The notes under the pieces: generated by a model
Databases searched by the model: none
Told to the model about the DNA's origin: nothing
Seen by the model: only the letters and a program-made list of their open reading frames with translations
Origin: Pseudomonas putida
Lineage (GTDB): Bacteria; Pseudomonadota; Gammaproteobacteria; Pseudomonadales; Pseudomonadaceae
Direction of reading: 5' to 3'
Assembly: GCA_041879295.1 (NCBI GenBank)
Contig: CP047152.1
Span: forward strand, 1,741,501-1,805,500
DNA: 64,000 nt
Translations under genes and position numbers: made by a program
Shown: one piece after another, positions 9,012-16,203 of the stretch
How positions within the stretch are numbered: position 1 is the stretch's first letter
Layout: every line of letters starts with the position of its first letter

Positions 9012-10097
9012 ATGGAATTCGTAGAGCGACTGAACGCGTTATCAGCCAAAATCCGCCAGCAGGGTCCTGCTATCCAGACAGAAGAGGCGACCAAGATTGC
9101 CTTTGTCATGCCCTTCATCAACTCCGTCCTAGGCTATGATGTCTTCGATCCCTCTGAGGTTACGCCAGAGTACGTCTGCGACGTGGGGACGAAGAAGGGC
9201 GAGAAGATCGACTACGCCATCATGAAGAACGGCGAGATTCAGATCCTGATCGAGTGCAAGAAGATTGGTGAGCCGCTGCATATCAATCACGCGAGCCAGC
9301 TCTTCCGGTATTTCCACGTCACCACCGCACGTATCTCTATCCTTACCAATGGCCAGGTCTACCGATTCTTCACCGACCTTGATGCCCCTAATAAGATGGA
9401 TGAGAAGCCATTCTTGGAGCTGGACCTTCTCGATTTGGACGAGCACGCCCTTCCAGAGCTTCAGAAGCTAACCAAGTCTGCTTTCGATGTTGACTCGATC
9501 ATCAGTGCTGCTGGAGAACTGAAGTACGTTGGCCAAATCAAGAAAGAAATGGCTTCGCAGTTCAGTCAGCCTAGTGACGAGTTTGTGAAGTTCTTCGCTA
9601 CTCGGGTCTACGACGGGATCATTACCCAGAAGGTGAGAGAGCAATTCACCGCCTTGACTAGGAAGGCGGCAATCCAGTTCCTAGGAGATCAGATTAATGA
9701 CAGGCTGAAGTCAGCTATGAGCGGTGCGGTCGAGCCGTCTTATGCGATGATGGCTGTTCAAGCGGCAACGGAGCCTGAGTCTGCTGAGGAAACCGGCGAC
9801 GACGACCGTATTCAGACTACTCTTGAAGAGCTTGAGGGCTTCCACATCGTCAAGGCAATTGTGCGGGCGGTTGTGGATGCAAAACGGATCGTTCACCGTG
9901 ATACGCAAAGTTACTTCGGAATTTTGCTGGACGATAATAATCGTAAACCGATTTGCCGGTTGCACTTCAATCGCACTCAGAAGTACATAGGAATCTTCGA
10001 TGCTGAAAAGAACGAAACCCGCCATCCAATTGCATCTGTGGATGATATCTACGGATTTGCGGAGCAGTTGAAGGGTGCTATTTCGCTGTACGAGTAA
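9012..10097 (+). CDS. Orphan PD-(D/E)XK nuclease (HsdR N-terminal-domain family)
   Basis: A 361-residue protein resembling the nuclease domain of type I restriction R subunits but with no helicase. Residues 20-100 carry the core: E24/E25 in QTEEATKIAFVMPF, D67 in GEKIDYAI and ECKK with E81 and K83, i.e. the E...D...ExK pattern of a PD-(D/E)XK active site. The C-terminal half (about 250-361) contains FHIVKAIVRAVVDAKRIVHR and a compact domain with FNRTQKYIGIF, seen in other proteins annotated as type I restriction endonuclease-like. The start at 9012 has AGGAG with a 6-base gap. The track of open codons extends to 8934 but without a ribosome site. It stands alone, so it may be a single-gene defence nuclease or a DNA-repair-like enzyme; its partner, if any, is unknown. 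Confidence 0.75.
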   Translation: MEFVERLNALSAKIRQQGPAIQTEEATKIAFVMPFINSVLGYDVFDPSEVTPEYVCDVGTKKGEKIDYAIMKNGEIQILIECKKIGEPLHINHASQLFRYFHVTTARISILTNGQVYRFFTDLDAPNKMDEKPFLELDLLDLDEHALPELQKLTKSAFDVDSIISAAGELKYVGQIKKEMASQFSQPSDEFVKFFATRVYDGIITQKVREQFTALTRKAAIQFLGDQINDRLKSAMSGAVEPSYAMMAVQAATEPESAEETGDDDRIQTTLEELEGFHIVKAIVRAVVDAKRIVHRDTQSYFGILLDDNNRKPICRLHFNRTQKYIGIFDAEKNETRHPIASVDDIYGFAEQLKGAISLYE

Positions 10098-10529
10098 GTT
10101 TCGGTTGCCGGCGGGCACCGATCTATTAGTTTTCGAGCGGTGCTCTCGCCATAATTTCTGAGGCGGTACTGTTAGATGGTATTCGCCTAATTTCCTGCTC
10201 GCTCGCTCCACCAACGATGTTGCGAGAAACAGAGCAGCTCGATGTCTCGTAATAGGAGGGGTATGCGAAGGGGATGCCGGTTGGGGAGCAGATGCTTCGG
10301 GAGTCTAAGATTTAGGTAGTAAACGGATTGGCGGCGGACGATGTAAGCCATGAAATGTCACCGGAGTGGACCAGTAAAGTGGAACAATTCTGGTTACACC
10401 CCGAGTCTGAGCATTCTTGCTGGATATCCGCACGGTTGAATGGCCAGCCTCCTCATCAGCTTGAAACCCATGCCCCATAAGGCATGCACTCAGGAGGCAC
10501 GCTATCGCTCAGCCAAACGAACGTCCGCC
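10098..10529. other. Intergenic stretch without recognisable gene
   Basis: About 430 bases between the nuclease gene and the convergent lipoprotein gene. I see no open frame with a family signature. A 24-base segment at 10362-10385 resembles one at 8793-8816 on the other side of the nuclease gene (both contain GTGGACCAGT), as described in the findings. Confidence 0.45.
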
Positions 10530-11090
10530 TTATTGCTTCAAAGAGACTTGCTTGGCCTCAGGGTTGAACGCTTTGAGACGCTTCATCAGTGTGCTGATAT
10601 TAGTGCGAGCCGAACCCTCATTGGCCAGGCGAAGACGCTTGATTCCGATAAGTGAGTCACCCATCCCGGCGGTATATGGCGTCCGAATGATTTCTCGGAA
10701 GATGACGGCGTTTGAACTTGATTCGGTCAGTGTATATTCAGCCTCGCAGGTGACTTCGAAATCCACGCCAAAAATGGGCTGGTCGACGCGTAGCAGGTTG
10801 GCGCGCAGGGTATAGGCGGTGGGGCCTTCGCCTAGCAAGCCGGCACTCGCAAGTGATTGCTTGAGGGCTGCGCCAAAGTCGGGGCCGTCAATTTCCGAAG
10901 TCCAGAGAGGATTGGTGCTGTCTCCGCCATTAACCTCGGTTACCTGGATGTTGCGGTGCAGGCGTTGATCATAGAGTTGCGCATCGGTTTGATCTGATAT
11001 TACGGACATTCCGGAGATCTGGGCAGGTGAAGCGCACCCTGTGCAAAGCGCAATAAATGCCGAGGCTAGAAACAGACGGAAGTAGTTCAC
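10530..11090 (-). CDS. Putative outer-membrane or periplasmic lipoprotein, unknown function
   Basis: The GTG at 11090 (AAGGA eight bases upstream) starts a 186-residue protein, VNYFRLFLASAFIALCTGCA. It has a type II signal peptide with lipobox LCTGC, so the mature protein should be lipidated at cysteine. After the cysteine come about 165 residues with an ALKQSLASAGLL helix and a central beta-rich part (YTLRANLLRVDQPIFGVDFE), ending in a helix (ISTLMKRLKAFNPEAKQ). The layout resembles UPF-type lipoproteins of Pseudomonas that bind nothing known; I cannot name the family. It is followed on the same strand by no close gene; the next upstream gene is another lipoprotein. Confidence 0.8.
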   Translation of the reverse strand: MNYFRLFLASAFIALCTGCASPAQISGMSVISDQTDAQLYDQRLHRNIQVTEVNGGDSTNPLWTSEIDGPDFGAALKQSLASAGLLGEGPTAYTLRANLLRVDQPIFGVDFEVTCEAEYTLTESSSNAVIFREIIRTPYTAGMGDSLIGIKRLRLANEGSARTNISTLMKRLKAFNPEAKQVSLKQ

Positions 11091-11232
11091 TCGAATAATC
11101 CTTGATGGTATGTCAGTCACATGAGACAGAAGCCATGCGTCGTGTATGGCCTCAGTAGTTTCAACGTCCGCGCTGAGTGGCATCATCGGAACGTGTATTC
11201 CTTATGCCGAGCGTTGCACTGATCGGTAGCCC

Positions 11233-11658
11233 TTACAGGTTGTACTTGTCATCGATCCTGCGTTTGTCGAGCGTGTATCGCTTGAGGTCGATCGCGTCAG
11301 ACTCCAGCTTGGCATCTAGCTCGTCCATGTCATGCTTTTTAAGCGTTGCAACGTGCGCTTTGGTGGCTTGGTAGTTGATGAGCTCTGCAGCGTCATGCCC
11401 GCTCACTGGGTCCCAGAGAATGGAAAGAGGCCAGAACAGCAGGTTCACTACGCCAAAACCGTATGCGCGGCCATAGAACGAACCTCCACCCGGAAGCAAG
11501 CCGAGGCCGGCAGCAAGTCCAGGGCTCTTTTCTTCAACCGCGAGGTTTTGGGCGCGGTAGCTGGCAAGCTCCAACTCTTGGGCCGAATTAAGGCCAGTAG
11601 CGCAACCAGTGGTCAGCGTTATCAGGGCGGCAGCGGTCAGATTTCTAATTGTGGACAT
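11233..11658 (-). CDS. Small lipoprotein with a hydrophobic segment, unknown function
   Basis: ATG 11658 with AGGA eight bases upstream gives 141 residues. A signal peptide ends in the lipobox LTTGCA. The mature part has a glycine-rich stretch (GLAAGLGLLPGGGSFYGR) followed by a hydrophobic segment (GVVNLLFWPLSILWDP) that could cross or dip into a membrane, and a charged helical tail (KLESDAIDLKRYTLDKRRID). Pseudomonas genomes hold similar short lipoproteins, but I do not know a function. It lies 142 bases upstream of the previous lipoprotein gene in the same direction, so the two may be co-transcribed. Confidence 0.75.
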   Translation of the reverse strand: MSTIRNLTAAALITLTTGCATGLNSAQELELASYRAQNLAVEEKSPGLAAGLGLLPGGGSFYGRAYGFGVVNLLFWPLSILWDPVSGHDAAELINYQATKAHVATLKKHDMDELDAKLESDAIDLKRYTLDKRRIDDKYNL

Positions 11659-11754
11659 ACAACGGTTCCTAAGTGTAAGTGCTGTTCTCGCGCGGCAGGG
11701 CGTCGAGGTGCGCAACTTTACACTGAATAGTGGCGTATTAGAATCATTTGGCCA

Positions 11755-12165
11755 TCATATCGCTAGGGTGATGCAGGCTTTTTTCTTCCCAAGCCCTGCC
11801 GCCGACAGCTTCATCAGCCGCTGAAATTTCGGGCATGCCAGATGATCTTTCTCAGGGCATTGAGCTGCATGGCGCAACCCCTTGCTCATGGCCTGCAAGC
11901 GCCTGATCCGCGCGTCAAGTTCGTCTGCCTTGGCATTCAGCATCTGCCGGTCGACCTGCAGGTCCACCAACATCGCCCCCACTTCATCCAACGAAAACCC
12001 CGCAGCCTGCCCCAGGGCGATCAGCGCCAGCCTGTCCGCCACATCGGCTGCAAACTGTCGTCGCTGGCCGCGCCCGGCCAGGGACTTGAGCAAGCCTTTC
12101 TTCTCGTAGTAGCGGAGTGTCGATGCAGGTACGCCTGTGCGTTTGGCGACGTCGGCAATGTCCAT
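11755..12165 (-). CDS. MerR-family transcriptional regulator
   Basis: ATG 12165 (AAGGG upstream) gives 136 residues. The N-terminal winged helix is typical: MDIADVAKRTGVPASTLRYY, then EKKGLL. A dimerisation coiled coil follows (DRQMLNAKADELDARIRRLQ). The C-terminal tail contains cysteines (RHAAQCPEKDHLACPKFQR), which could bind metal or sense redox state, but the ligand is unknown. MerR proteins twist promoters with an over-long 19-base spacer. Such a promoter, with a perfect dyad in the spacer, lies directly upstream and faces the divergent DUF2938 gene, so this regulator probably controls that gene and itself. Confidence 0.9.
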   Translation of the reverse strand: MDIADVAKRTGVPASTLRYYEKKGLLKSLAGRGQRRQFAADVADRLALIALGQAAGFSLDEVGAMLVDLQVDRQMLNAKADELDARIRRLQAMSKGLRHAAQCPEKDHLACPKFQRLMKLSAAGLGKKKACITLAI

Positions 12166-12174
12166 TTCGGGCCC

Positions 12175-12205
12175 TTGACTTGAAGTTGACTTCAACTTCT
12201 ATGCT
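12175..12205 (+). promoter_or_regulatory. MerR-type promoter with 19-base spacer and dyad operator
   Basis: TTGACT at 12175-12180 and TATGCT at 12200-12205 are separated by exactly 19 bases, the hallmark of promoters activated by MerR proteins. The spacer holds the dyad TTGAAGT-TG-ACTTCAA (12180-12195), with perfect 7-base arms. It sits 43 bases before the DUF2938 start and 10 bases before the divergent merR start on the other strand. Confidence 0.75.
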
Positions 12206-12247
12206 GCGCGGCATGGGTAAGGACCGTCAACTTTCGAGGGCTTGTTT

Positions 12248-12736
12248 ATGACGTTTACTGCTATGTTTTTAGCTGCGTTGCCGATTGGCATCGGCGCCAC
12301 AGTAGTGATGGACCTGTGGGGGCTGCTGCTGAGGCGGTTGGGTGTGGCAACGCTGAACTTTGCCATGGTCGGGCGTTGGGCGGGGCACCTGCTAGGTGGG
12401 CGTGCTTCGCACCAAGCGATTGCCAAAGCGGAACCGGTGCGAAATGAGTTGGCGTGGGGATGGGTGATTCACTACGCCACCGGCGTGCTTTTCGCGATGC
12501 TGCTGCTTGTGATCGTGGGGGAGGGCTGGTTGCGATCGCCTACTGTTTTACCTGCGGTAGTTGTGGGTATGGGTACAGTCGTGGCGCCGCTGTGCTTCAT
12601 GCAGCCGGCCATGGGGGCAGGGTTCTTTGCGTCCAGAACGCCGACACCTGCGCGGAACTGCCTGAAGAGCCTGGTCACGCATTTTGTGTTTGGTGTGGGG
12701 TTGTTCTTGAGTGCGTATTTACGGGCTTTGCTGTGA
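12248..12736 (+). CDS. DUF2938 family integral membrane protein
   Basis: ATG 12248, preceded by GAGGG with a 7-base gap, gives 162 residues with about four or five hydrophobic segments. The recognised DUF2938 pattern is present: ATVVMDLWGLLLRRLG, then GRWAGHL near residue 42, a conserved APVRxE-like block (AEPVRNELAWGWVIHYATG), VAPLCFMQPAMGAG, and SRTPTP. The family is found in the inner membrane and has no established function. It is divergent from a MerR gene and has a MerR-type promoter, so it is probably induced by whatever that regulator senses. Confidence 0.85.
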   Translation: MTFTAMFLAALPIGIGATVVMDLWGLLLRRLGVATLNFAMVGRWAGHLLGGRASHQAIAKAEPVRNELAWGWVIHYATGVLFAMLLLVIVGEGWLRSPTVLPAVVVGMGTVVAPLCFMQPAMGAGFFASRTPTPARNCLKSLVTHFVFGVGLFLSAYLRALL

Positions 12737-12905
12737 AGACAGGGATCCCGATTACAGTAAGCACATGATCAGAGTGTCTGCTTTTAAAATAGGTCTGATA
12801 GCAGTCTAGGAAAGCTCCTACGCGTCAGGCAGGCATAGCGAATTATCCTACGTGTTCCTTCGACTCCCGTCTGATTGTTCCGGTCAACCTCGCCCACTAG
12901 GCTTT

Positions 12906-13031
12906 CGCGGTCGCTGTCAGTTCAGCGATCGGGTGTGGAAGCCTGGGTGGTTTGGTGGCTGTCGATATGACGGTTGTGCGTGGGAGGCCTTCGGGCCTGC
13001 CAGGTTTGCCATACCCCTGGTCTTCCACCCC
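12906..13031 (+). ncRNA. Candidate structured 5' leader upstream of a small gene
   Basis: About 125 bases can fold into nested stems on the plus strand. CGGTCGCTG (12908-12916) pairs with CAGCGATCG (12923-12931) around a six-base loop. GGGTGTGGAAGCC (from 12931) pairs with a segment ending CTTCCACCCC (13022-13031). Inside that arm, GGCC-TTCG-GGCC forms a UUCG-capped hairpin near 12986-12997. A following ORF translation looks artificial, which fits RNA rather than protein. It ends 63 bases before the ATG of the frameshifted small gene at 13095, so it may be a cis-regulatory leader. No known riboswitch class is recognised. Confidence 0.45.
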
Positions 13032-13094
13032 GCGTACAACTGTCACCCTAAGTGTGGAGGCGAAAGGGTGCTCTCAGCCCGGTATGGTGAACTC

Positions 13095-13369
13095 ATGAAA
13101 AAACGGGTCCCCGATGCCCCCACGTCTTCGATCTTCCCCAAGGCAAATCCCTTTCCCGCGCGATCAGCAAAGGCATCGACCCGATGGGGTTCGCGTTGAT
13201 GAATGTTTCCCACTACCTGATGTTCGCCTACAGTGATAGCCGGCGGGCGCTTGAGCGCATTCAGGACGAAGAAGCCAGGCAGTTATTGGAGCATGGGTTG
13301 CGGGCCATGCAGATTGCCTGGGGGCAGGCGGATGCTGTCAGCTTGGCGTTTGAACGTAAAGGCCGGTGA
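13095..13369 (+). pseudogene. Small hypothetical protein gene with a one-base frameshift
   Basis: ATG 13095 opens MKKRVPDAP and soon runs into another frame. The -1 frame continues HVFDLPQGKSLSRAISKGID and then MGFALMNVSHYLMFAYSDSR to a stop at 13369, and this second part looks like a genuine compact helical protein. Adding one C to the run at 13117-13121 would join them into a single 92-residue protein. I do not recognise a named family, though the MKK-x-VPD-x-P opening is typical of small Pseudomonas proteins. The break is either a recent mutation or a sequencing error in a homopolymer. An alternative is that only the 61-codon frame from ATG 13184 is translated. Confidence 0.6.
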
Positions 13370-13411
13370 CATTGAGTTTGTGATAGAGATTGTGAGTGTG
13401 CCGCTCAACGC

Positions 13412-13491
13412 TGTGGGAGCGGGCATGCCCGCGAAGAATATAACGCGGTGGATGGCACCGGCTATGCCGGTGTTCGCGGGCAAGCCCGCTC
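13412..13491. repeat. Inverted pair of REP elements, right copy cut by the IS
   Basis: TGTGGGAGCGGGCATGCCCG starting at 13412 and GTTCGCGGGCAAGCCCGCTC ending at 13491 are REP palindromes in opposite orientation, about 35 bases apart. The right copy stops after CCCGCTC, exactly where the REP family normally continues with CTACA, and unrelated sequence leading to the IS110 transposase gene begins. Confidence 0.75.
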
Positions 13492-14949
13492 TCATCAAAC
13501 AAAATACAACCCACTGTTTTCTAAGCACTCAAGCGGCCACCAGCTGATACCCCAGTTTCCGGGCTTTGCGGAGCAAAGCCCGGACCTGCCGGTCCTGGCT
13601 TCTGGTTTCGAACTCCTCAAGACCTTTTTCAACATAAGCCTGCTTCTTGGTTAAAAGGTTGTACACCAGACGTGCCAACTGATGCGCAGTGGCCTTGATG
13701 GCGCAGCTGGTATCCATTCGAGTCAGTCTGGCTCGGTGCGATGCACCAATGAAACCCTTGTCGTTACGGGCATTGGATGCAGCCTGCTTGAGTGCTTGAG
13801 CTGCTCGATTGACTATTTTTGGCCCACCACTTGCCAGTCGATGACCGCCGGAGATTCGAGTAGGGGGAGCCAGTCCCAACCAAGAGCAGAAGTGCTGTGA
13901 GGACGGGAAGCGTGATAGATCTGTACCGATCTCCCCTGTCAGCACTAATGCAGTGTCCACCCCAATGGTTGGAATTGCGGTTAGGTCCACGCCAAGAACT
14001 TTCCACAATGTCTGATGCAGTTCAGTCTGTTGGGCACCGTTTCGGTGCGGGCTCCGTAAAGGCTTATTGGATGGCTCTGGCTTGTTTTGCAGCACCGGCA
14101 ACTGCTCTAACGCGGCTTTTATGGCGTCGTCACAATCAGCAATTTGCTGCTCCAGGAAGTCATAGGCAGCCAATTCCTGAGTTAGCGCATGCAAATGCTC
14201 GCGCCGCCAATTGCCATGAAGACTCCGAGCGACAGCCTCCTTGCCTGCCTTGATGCGGCGGTCGGTCAGTTCAGCCAGTTGCACTGGGTCCCGTTCACCT
14301 GCGCAGATGGCTCGCAAAATCTTCATGCCAGTTACGCCGGAAATATCACTGATGACATTGGCCAGCTGGATGTTCATTTGGCTCATGGCCTTTTGCATCC
14401 GGTTCAGCGTCTGCGCCTGGTCTTTCACTTTGGAAGCACGCTGCCTGACCAATGACCGGACGCAGCAGGTCAGATCATCGGGGCGGAATGCGCCTCTGAG
14501 CAGTCCATGAGTCATCAGCTGCCAAATCCACTGGCAATCCAGCACATCTGATTTACGGCCCGTGATTTGCCGAGTTGCTCTGGCATTGACGAGATAAACC
14601 TCAAAACCGCGCTCGCTGAGAATCTCGTAAATTGGAATCCAATAAACCCCCGTGGATTCCATGGCAACGACCTTGATCCCCAGGCTTTCAAGCCAGTTAG
14701 CCATCTTGAGCAGGTCGTCAGTAAAGGACGTGAACGACTGGACGGGATTTTCGTGCCGGGGATCGACCGCCACGAAATGCTCTCGACCACCGACATCGAT
14801 CGCTGCGCAATCGGGATGGACGACGGTAAAGCGTTGCTTGGAAGGCTTGCGCGCCATGATGAATCCTCGCAGGATAAAGGGCGCGCGGGGCACACGGTGG
14901 CGAAAGGGTTCACTCTCTCATACGTGGTCACAGCTGAATCAGCTGATGC
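13492..14949 (-). mobile_element. IS110-family insertion sequence inserted in a REP element
   Basis: The element holds one transposase gene (13529-14857). Its left boundary is set by the broken REP at 13491. On the right, CCTACAGGG at 14949-14957 is what a REP would read after CCCGCTC, so the target may be rejoined across the element. IS110 elements lack terminal inverted repeats, so ends cannot be confirmed by sight; the right end could instead lie closer to 15060. P. putida IS110-type elements (ISPpu9 and ISPpu10) are known to insert in REP sequences, which supports the reading. Confidence 0.65.
13529..14857 (-). CDS. IS110-family transposase (DEDD recombinase)
   Basis: The protein recombines the IS with target DNA using a RuvC-like DEDD domain plus a C-terminal serine-dependent domain. 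ATG 14857 has GAGG seven bases upstream and gives 442 residues. The N-terminal catalytic domain shows AAIDVGGREHFVAV (first Asp), VVAMESTGVYW (Glu), LVNARATRQITGRKSDVLDC (the two later Asp residues). The C-terminal transposase_20 domain has IPTIGVDTALVL and SSQHFCSWLGLAP-(P)-T-R-I-S-G-G-H followed by the helices with RAAQALKQAASNARN. IS110 enzymes are now known to be guided by a bridge RNA encoded in the flanking non-coding DNA. Reading frame is intact, so the element may be active. Confidence 0.92.
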   Translation of the reverse strand: MARKPSKQRFTVVHPDCAAIDVGGREHFVAVDPRHENPVQSFTSFTDDLLKMANWLESLGIKVVAMESTGVYWIPIYEILSERGFEVYLVNARATRQITGRKSDVLDCQWIWQLMTHGLLRGAFRPDDLTCCVRSLVRQRASKVKDQAQTLNRMQKAMSQMNIQLANVISDISGVTGMKILRAICAGERDPVQLAELTDRRIKAGKEAVARSLHGNWRREHLHALTQELAAYDFLEQQIADCDDAIKAALEQLPVLQNKPEPSNKPLRSPHRNGAQQTELHQTLWKVLGVDLTAIPTIGVDTALVLTGEIGTDLSRFPSSQHFCSWLGLAPPTRISGGHRLASGGPKIVNRAAQALKQAASNARNDKGFIGASHRARLTRMDTSCAIKATAHQLARLVYNLLTKKQAYVEKGLEEFETRSQDRQVRALLRKARKLGYQLVAA

Positions 14950-15275
14950 CTACAGGGACTTCACGCCGATACCGTGCGGATCACTCTCCCACGCGGGTGT
15001 GCGGACACACACCAGTGCTGGCTACGATCTCTGTCCCGCGCACACGAACCCTAACAAAGCAAAAGGCGGCTGGCCCTACCGGGCCAACCGCCTTTTCTTT
15101 TTCAAAATGTCAGCGTCGCTGCGGATCTAAAGCCGTACACCTCATGTTTGCTGCGCGACAGCGCAGCCCGGAAGGGCTGGGTGATCTCCCACAGGGATCG
15201 CGCCAGCTTTTAGAAATTGAGCAAGACAGTTGCTCCCACAGTGTTTGCGCAAGCGTTCGCGAAATGAGCAGGGCG
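14950..15275. other. Intergenic region beyond the IS, structured and with a terminator
   Basis: About 325 bases without a convincing gene. On the minus strand it has several short stems upstream of the transposase (for example CAGCTG-ATT-CAGCTG around 14932-14946 just inside, and GTGTGTGTCCGCACAC near 15002-15017). This would be compatible with an IS110 guide RNA if the IS extends this far. A strong hairpin at 15064-15094 is listed as a terminator. Confidence 0.4.
15064..15101. terminator. Strong bidirectional intrinsic terminator
   Basis: GGCGGCTGGCCC pairs with GGGCCAACCGCC (one mismatch) around a TACC loop at 15066-15093 and is followed by TTTTCTTTTT on the plus strand. On the minus strand the stem is followed by TTTTGCTTTG. 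It would end leftward transcription from the solute-binding protein gene at 15276-16082 and stop rightward transcription entering from the IS side. Confidence 0.75.
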
Positions 15276-16082
15276 TTAGTTGCGCTGGCTGTGTGCCGGC
15301 ATTTTGCTGGGTATTTCGGGCCGGGCCACAGACATACTCTCCGGCTCGCCCGTCCCTCCATGCCGCTGCAAAATCCGCTCGATCTCCCCCGACTGCTTCA
15401 TTCTTGCCAGCGCCCGCAATAGCCCTTGAGTCGGTATCGCCGGATCGTTGCGCACCATGCACCCCAAATCCTGTTCGTCCAGCACTGCCAGCGCTTGCAA
15501 TTGCTGCTCCGCTGGCAACCCTTGGTTGAACCACTGCAACGACAACTGGTTGCTCACCGCATGGCGATACCGGCCTGCCTGCAGCTTTTGCAGCACCAGC
15601 AACTGGCTGCGGCTGTCCTCACGGTGCAGCTGGCCGTGGTCCAGCAGCGGTTGCAGGGTTGAATAGGTGTAGCCAAGCACCGTGCCGATCGCCTGGGGTG
15701 GCAGTTGCTCCGGGGATATCGGGTTGCTGTCGCCGGCGCGGCCAACCAGTACGTCGCGCTGATGAATCAGCGGGATACTCCACACAAAATCCCTTGGATG
15801 GTCGTTGAGCCATTGGGAACTGACGTAGCAACGCACATCAATATCGCCGCTGCTCATGGCCTCCTCCAGGCGCAAGCGGGCCATGACGTGGAACTCGGGG
15901 CGAGCGCCCACTTGCCTGGCAACGGCTTGCATCAGGTCGTAAAGCAATCCCTCCACTGGCTGATCGCCTTCGATGCGTACCAGCGGCATGCTCCAGCTCT
16001 CGACGACGGAAAAGCGCAGCACCGGCTGGTCAGCCAGGCTGTTTGTAGACCACAGCAGTAAAAGGGCCAGCAGTCTTCGCAA
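15276..16082 (-). CDS. Periplasmic solute-binding protein, amino-acid-transporter family 3
   Basis: A secreted SBP_bac_3-like protein that would bind a small solute in the periplasm. The best start is TTG 16082, which follows GGGAGG with a 7-base gap and begins directly with the signal peptide (L-RRLLALLLLWSTNSLADQP). Upstream in-frame codons to 16115 lack a site. The mature part shows the family's features: LRFSVVESWSMPLVRI at the N-terminus, GLLYDLMQAVARQVG, the LRLEEAMSSGDIDVRCYVS segment and the GRYRHAVSNQLSLQWF hinge region. No permease or ATPase gene is adjacent, so it may not serve an ABC transporter; some stand-alone members act as sensors. Ligand unknown. Confidence 0.8.
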   Translation of the reverse strand: MRRLLALLLLWSTNSLADQPVLRFSVVESWSMPLVRIEGDQPVEGLLYDLMQAVARQVGARPEFHVMARLRLEEAMSSGDIDVRCYVSSQWLNDHPRDFVWSIPLIHQRDVLVGRAGDSNPISPEQLPPQAIGTVLGYTYSTLQPLLDHGQLHREDSRSQLLVLQKLQAGRYRHAVSNQLSLQWFNQGLPAEQQLQALAVLDEQDLGCMVRNDPAIPTQGLLRALARMKQSGEIERILQRHGGTGEPESMSVARPEIPSKMPAHSQRN

Positions 16083-16203
16083 AGGCAATCCTCCCTGGAC
16101 AATGCGCCATTCCAAGCTTAGACGAGTTGCGCAGGGTGCAATTTTGCCCCCGCTCCGCTAGCATTAGCGATCTTCCGCTCGATCAGGCTACGATGGTTTT
16201 TCG

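Noticed and set aside
12852..13199. 115-codon plus-strand frame covering the structured leader
   Set aside because: Its translation is unusually rich in Trp, Cys and Arg and follows the hairpin sequence. The folded RNA explains the region better.
14950..15060. Possible tRNA between the IS and the terminator
   Set aside because: I could not find a T-loop sequence or a cloverleaf in either strand.
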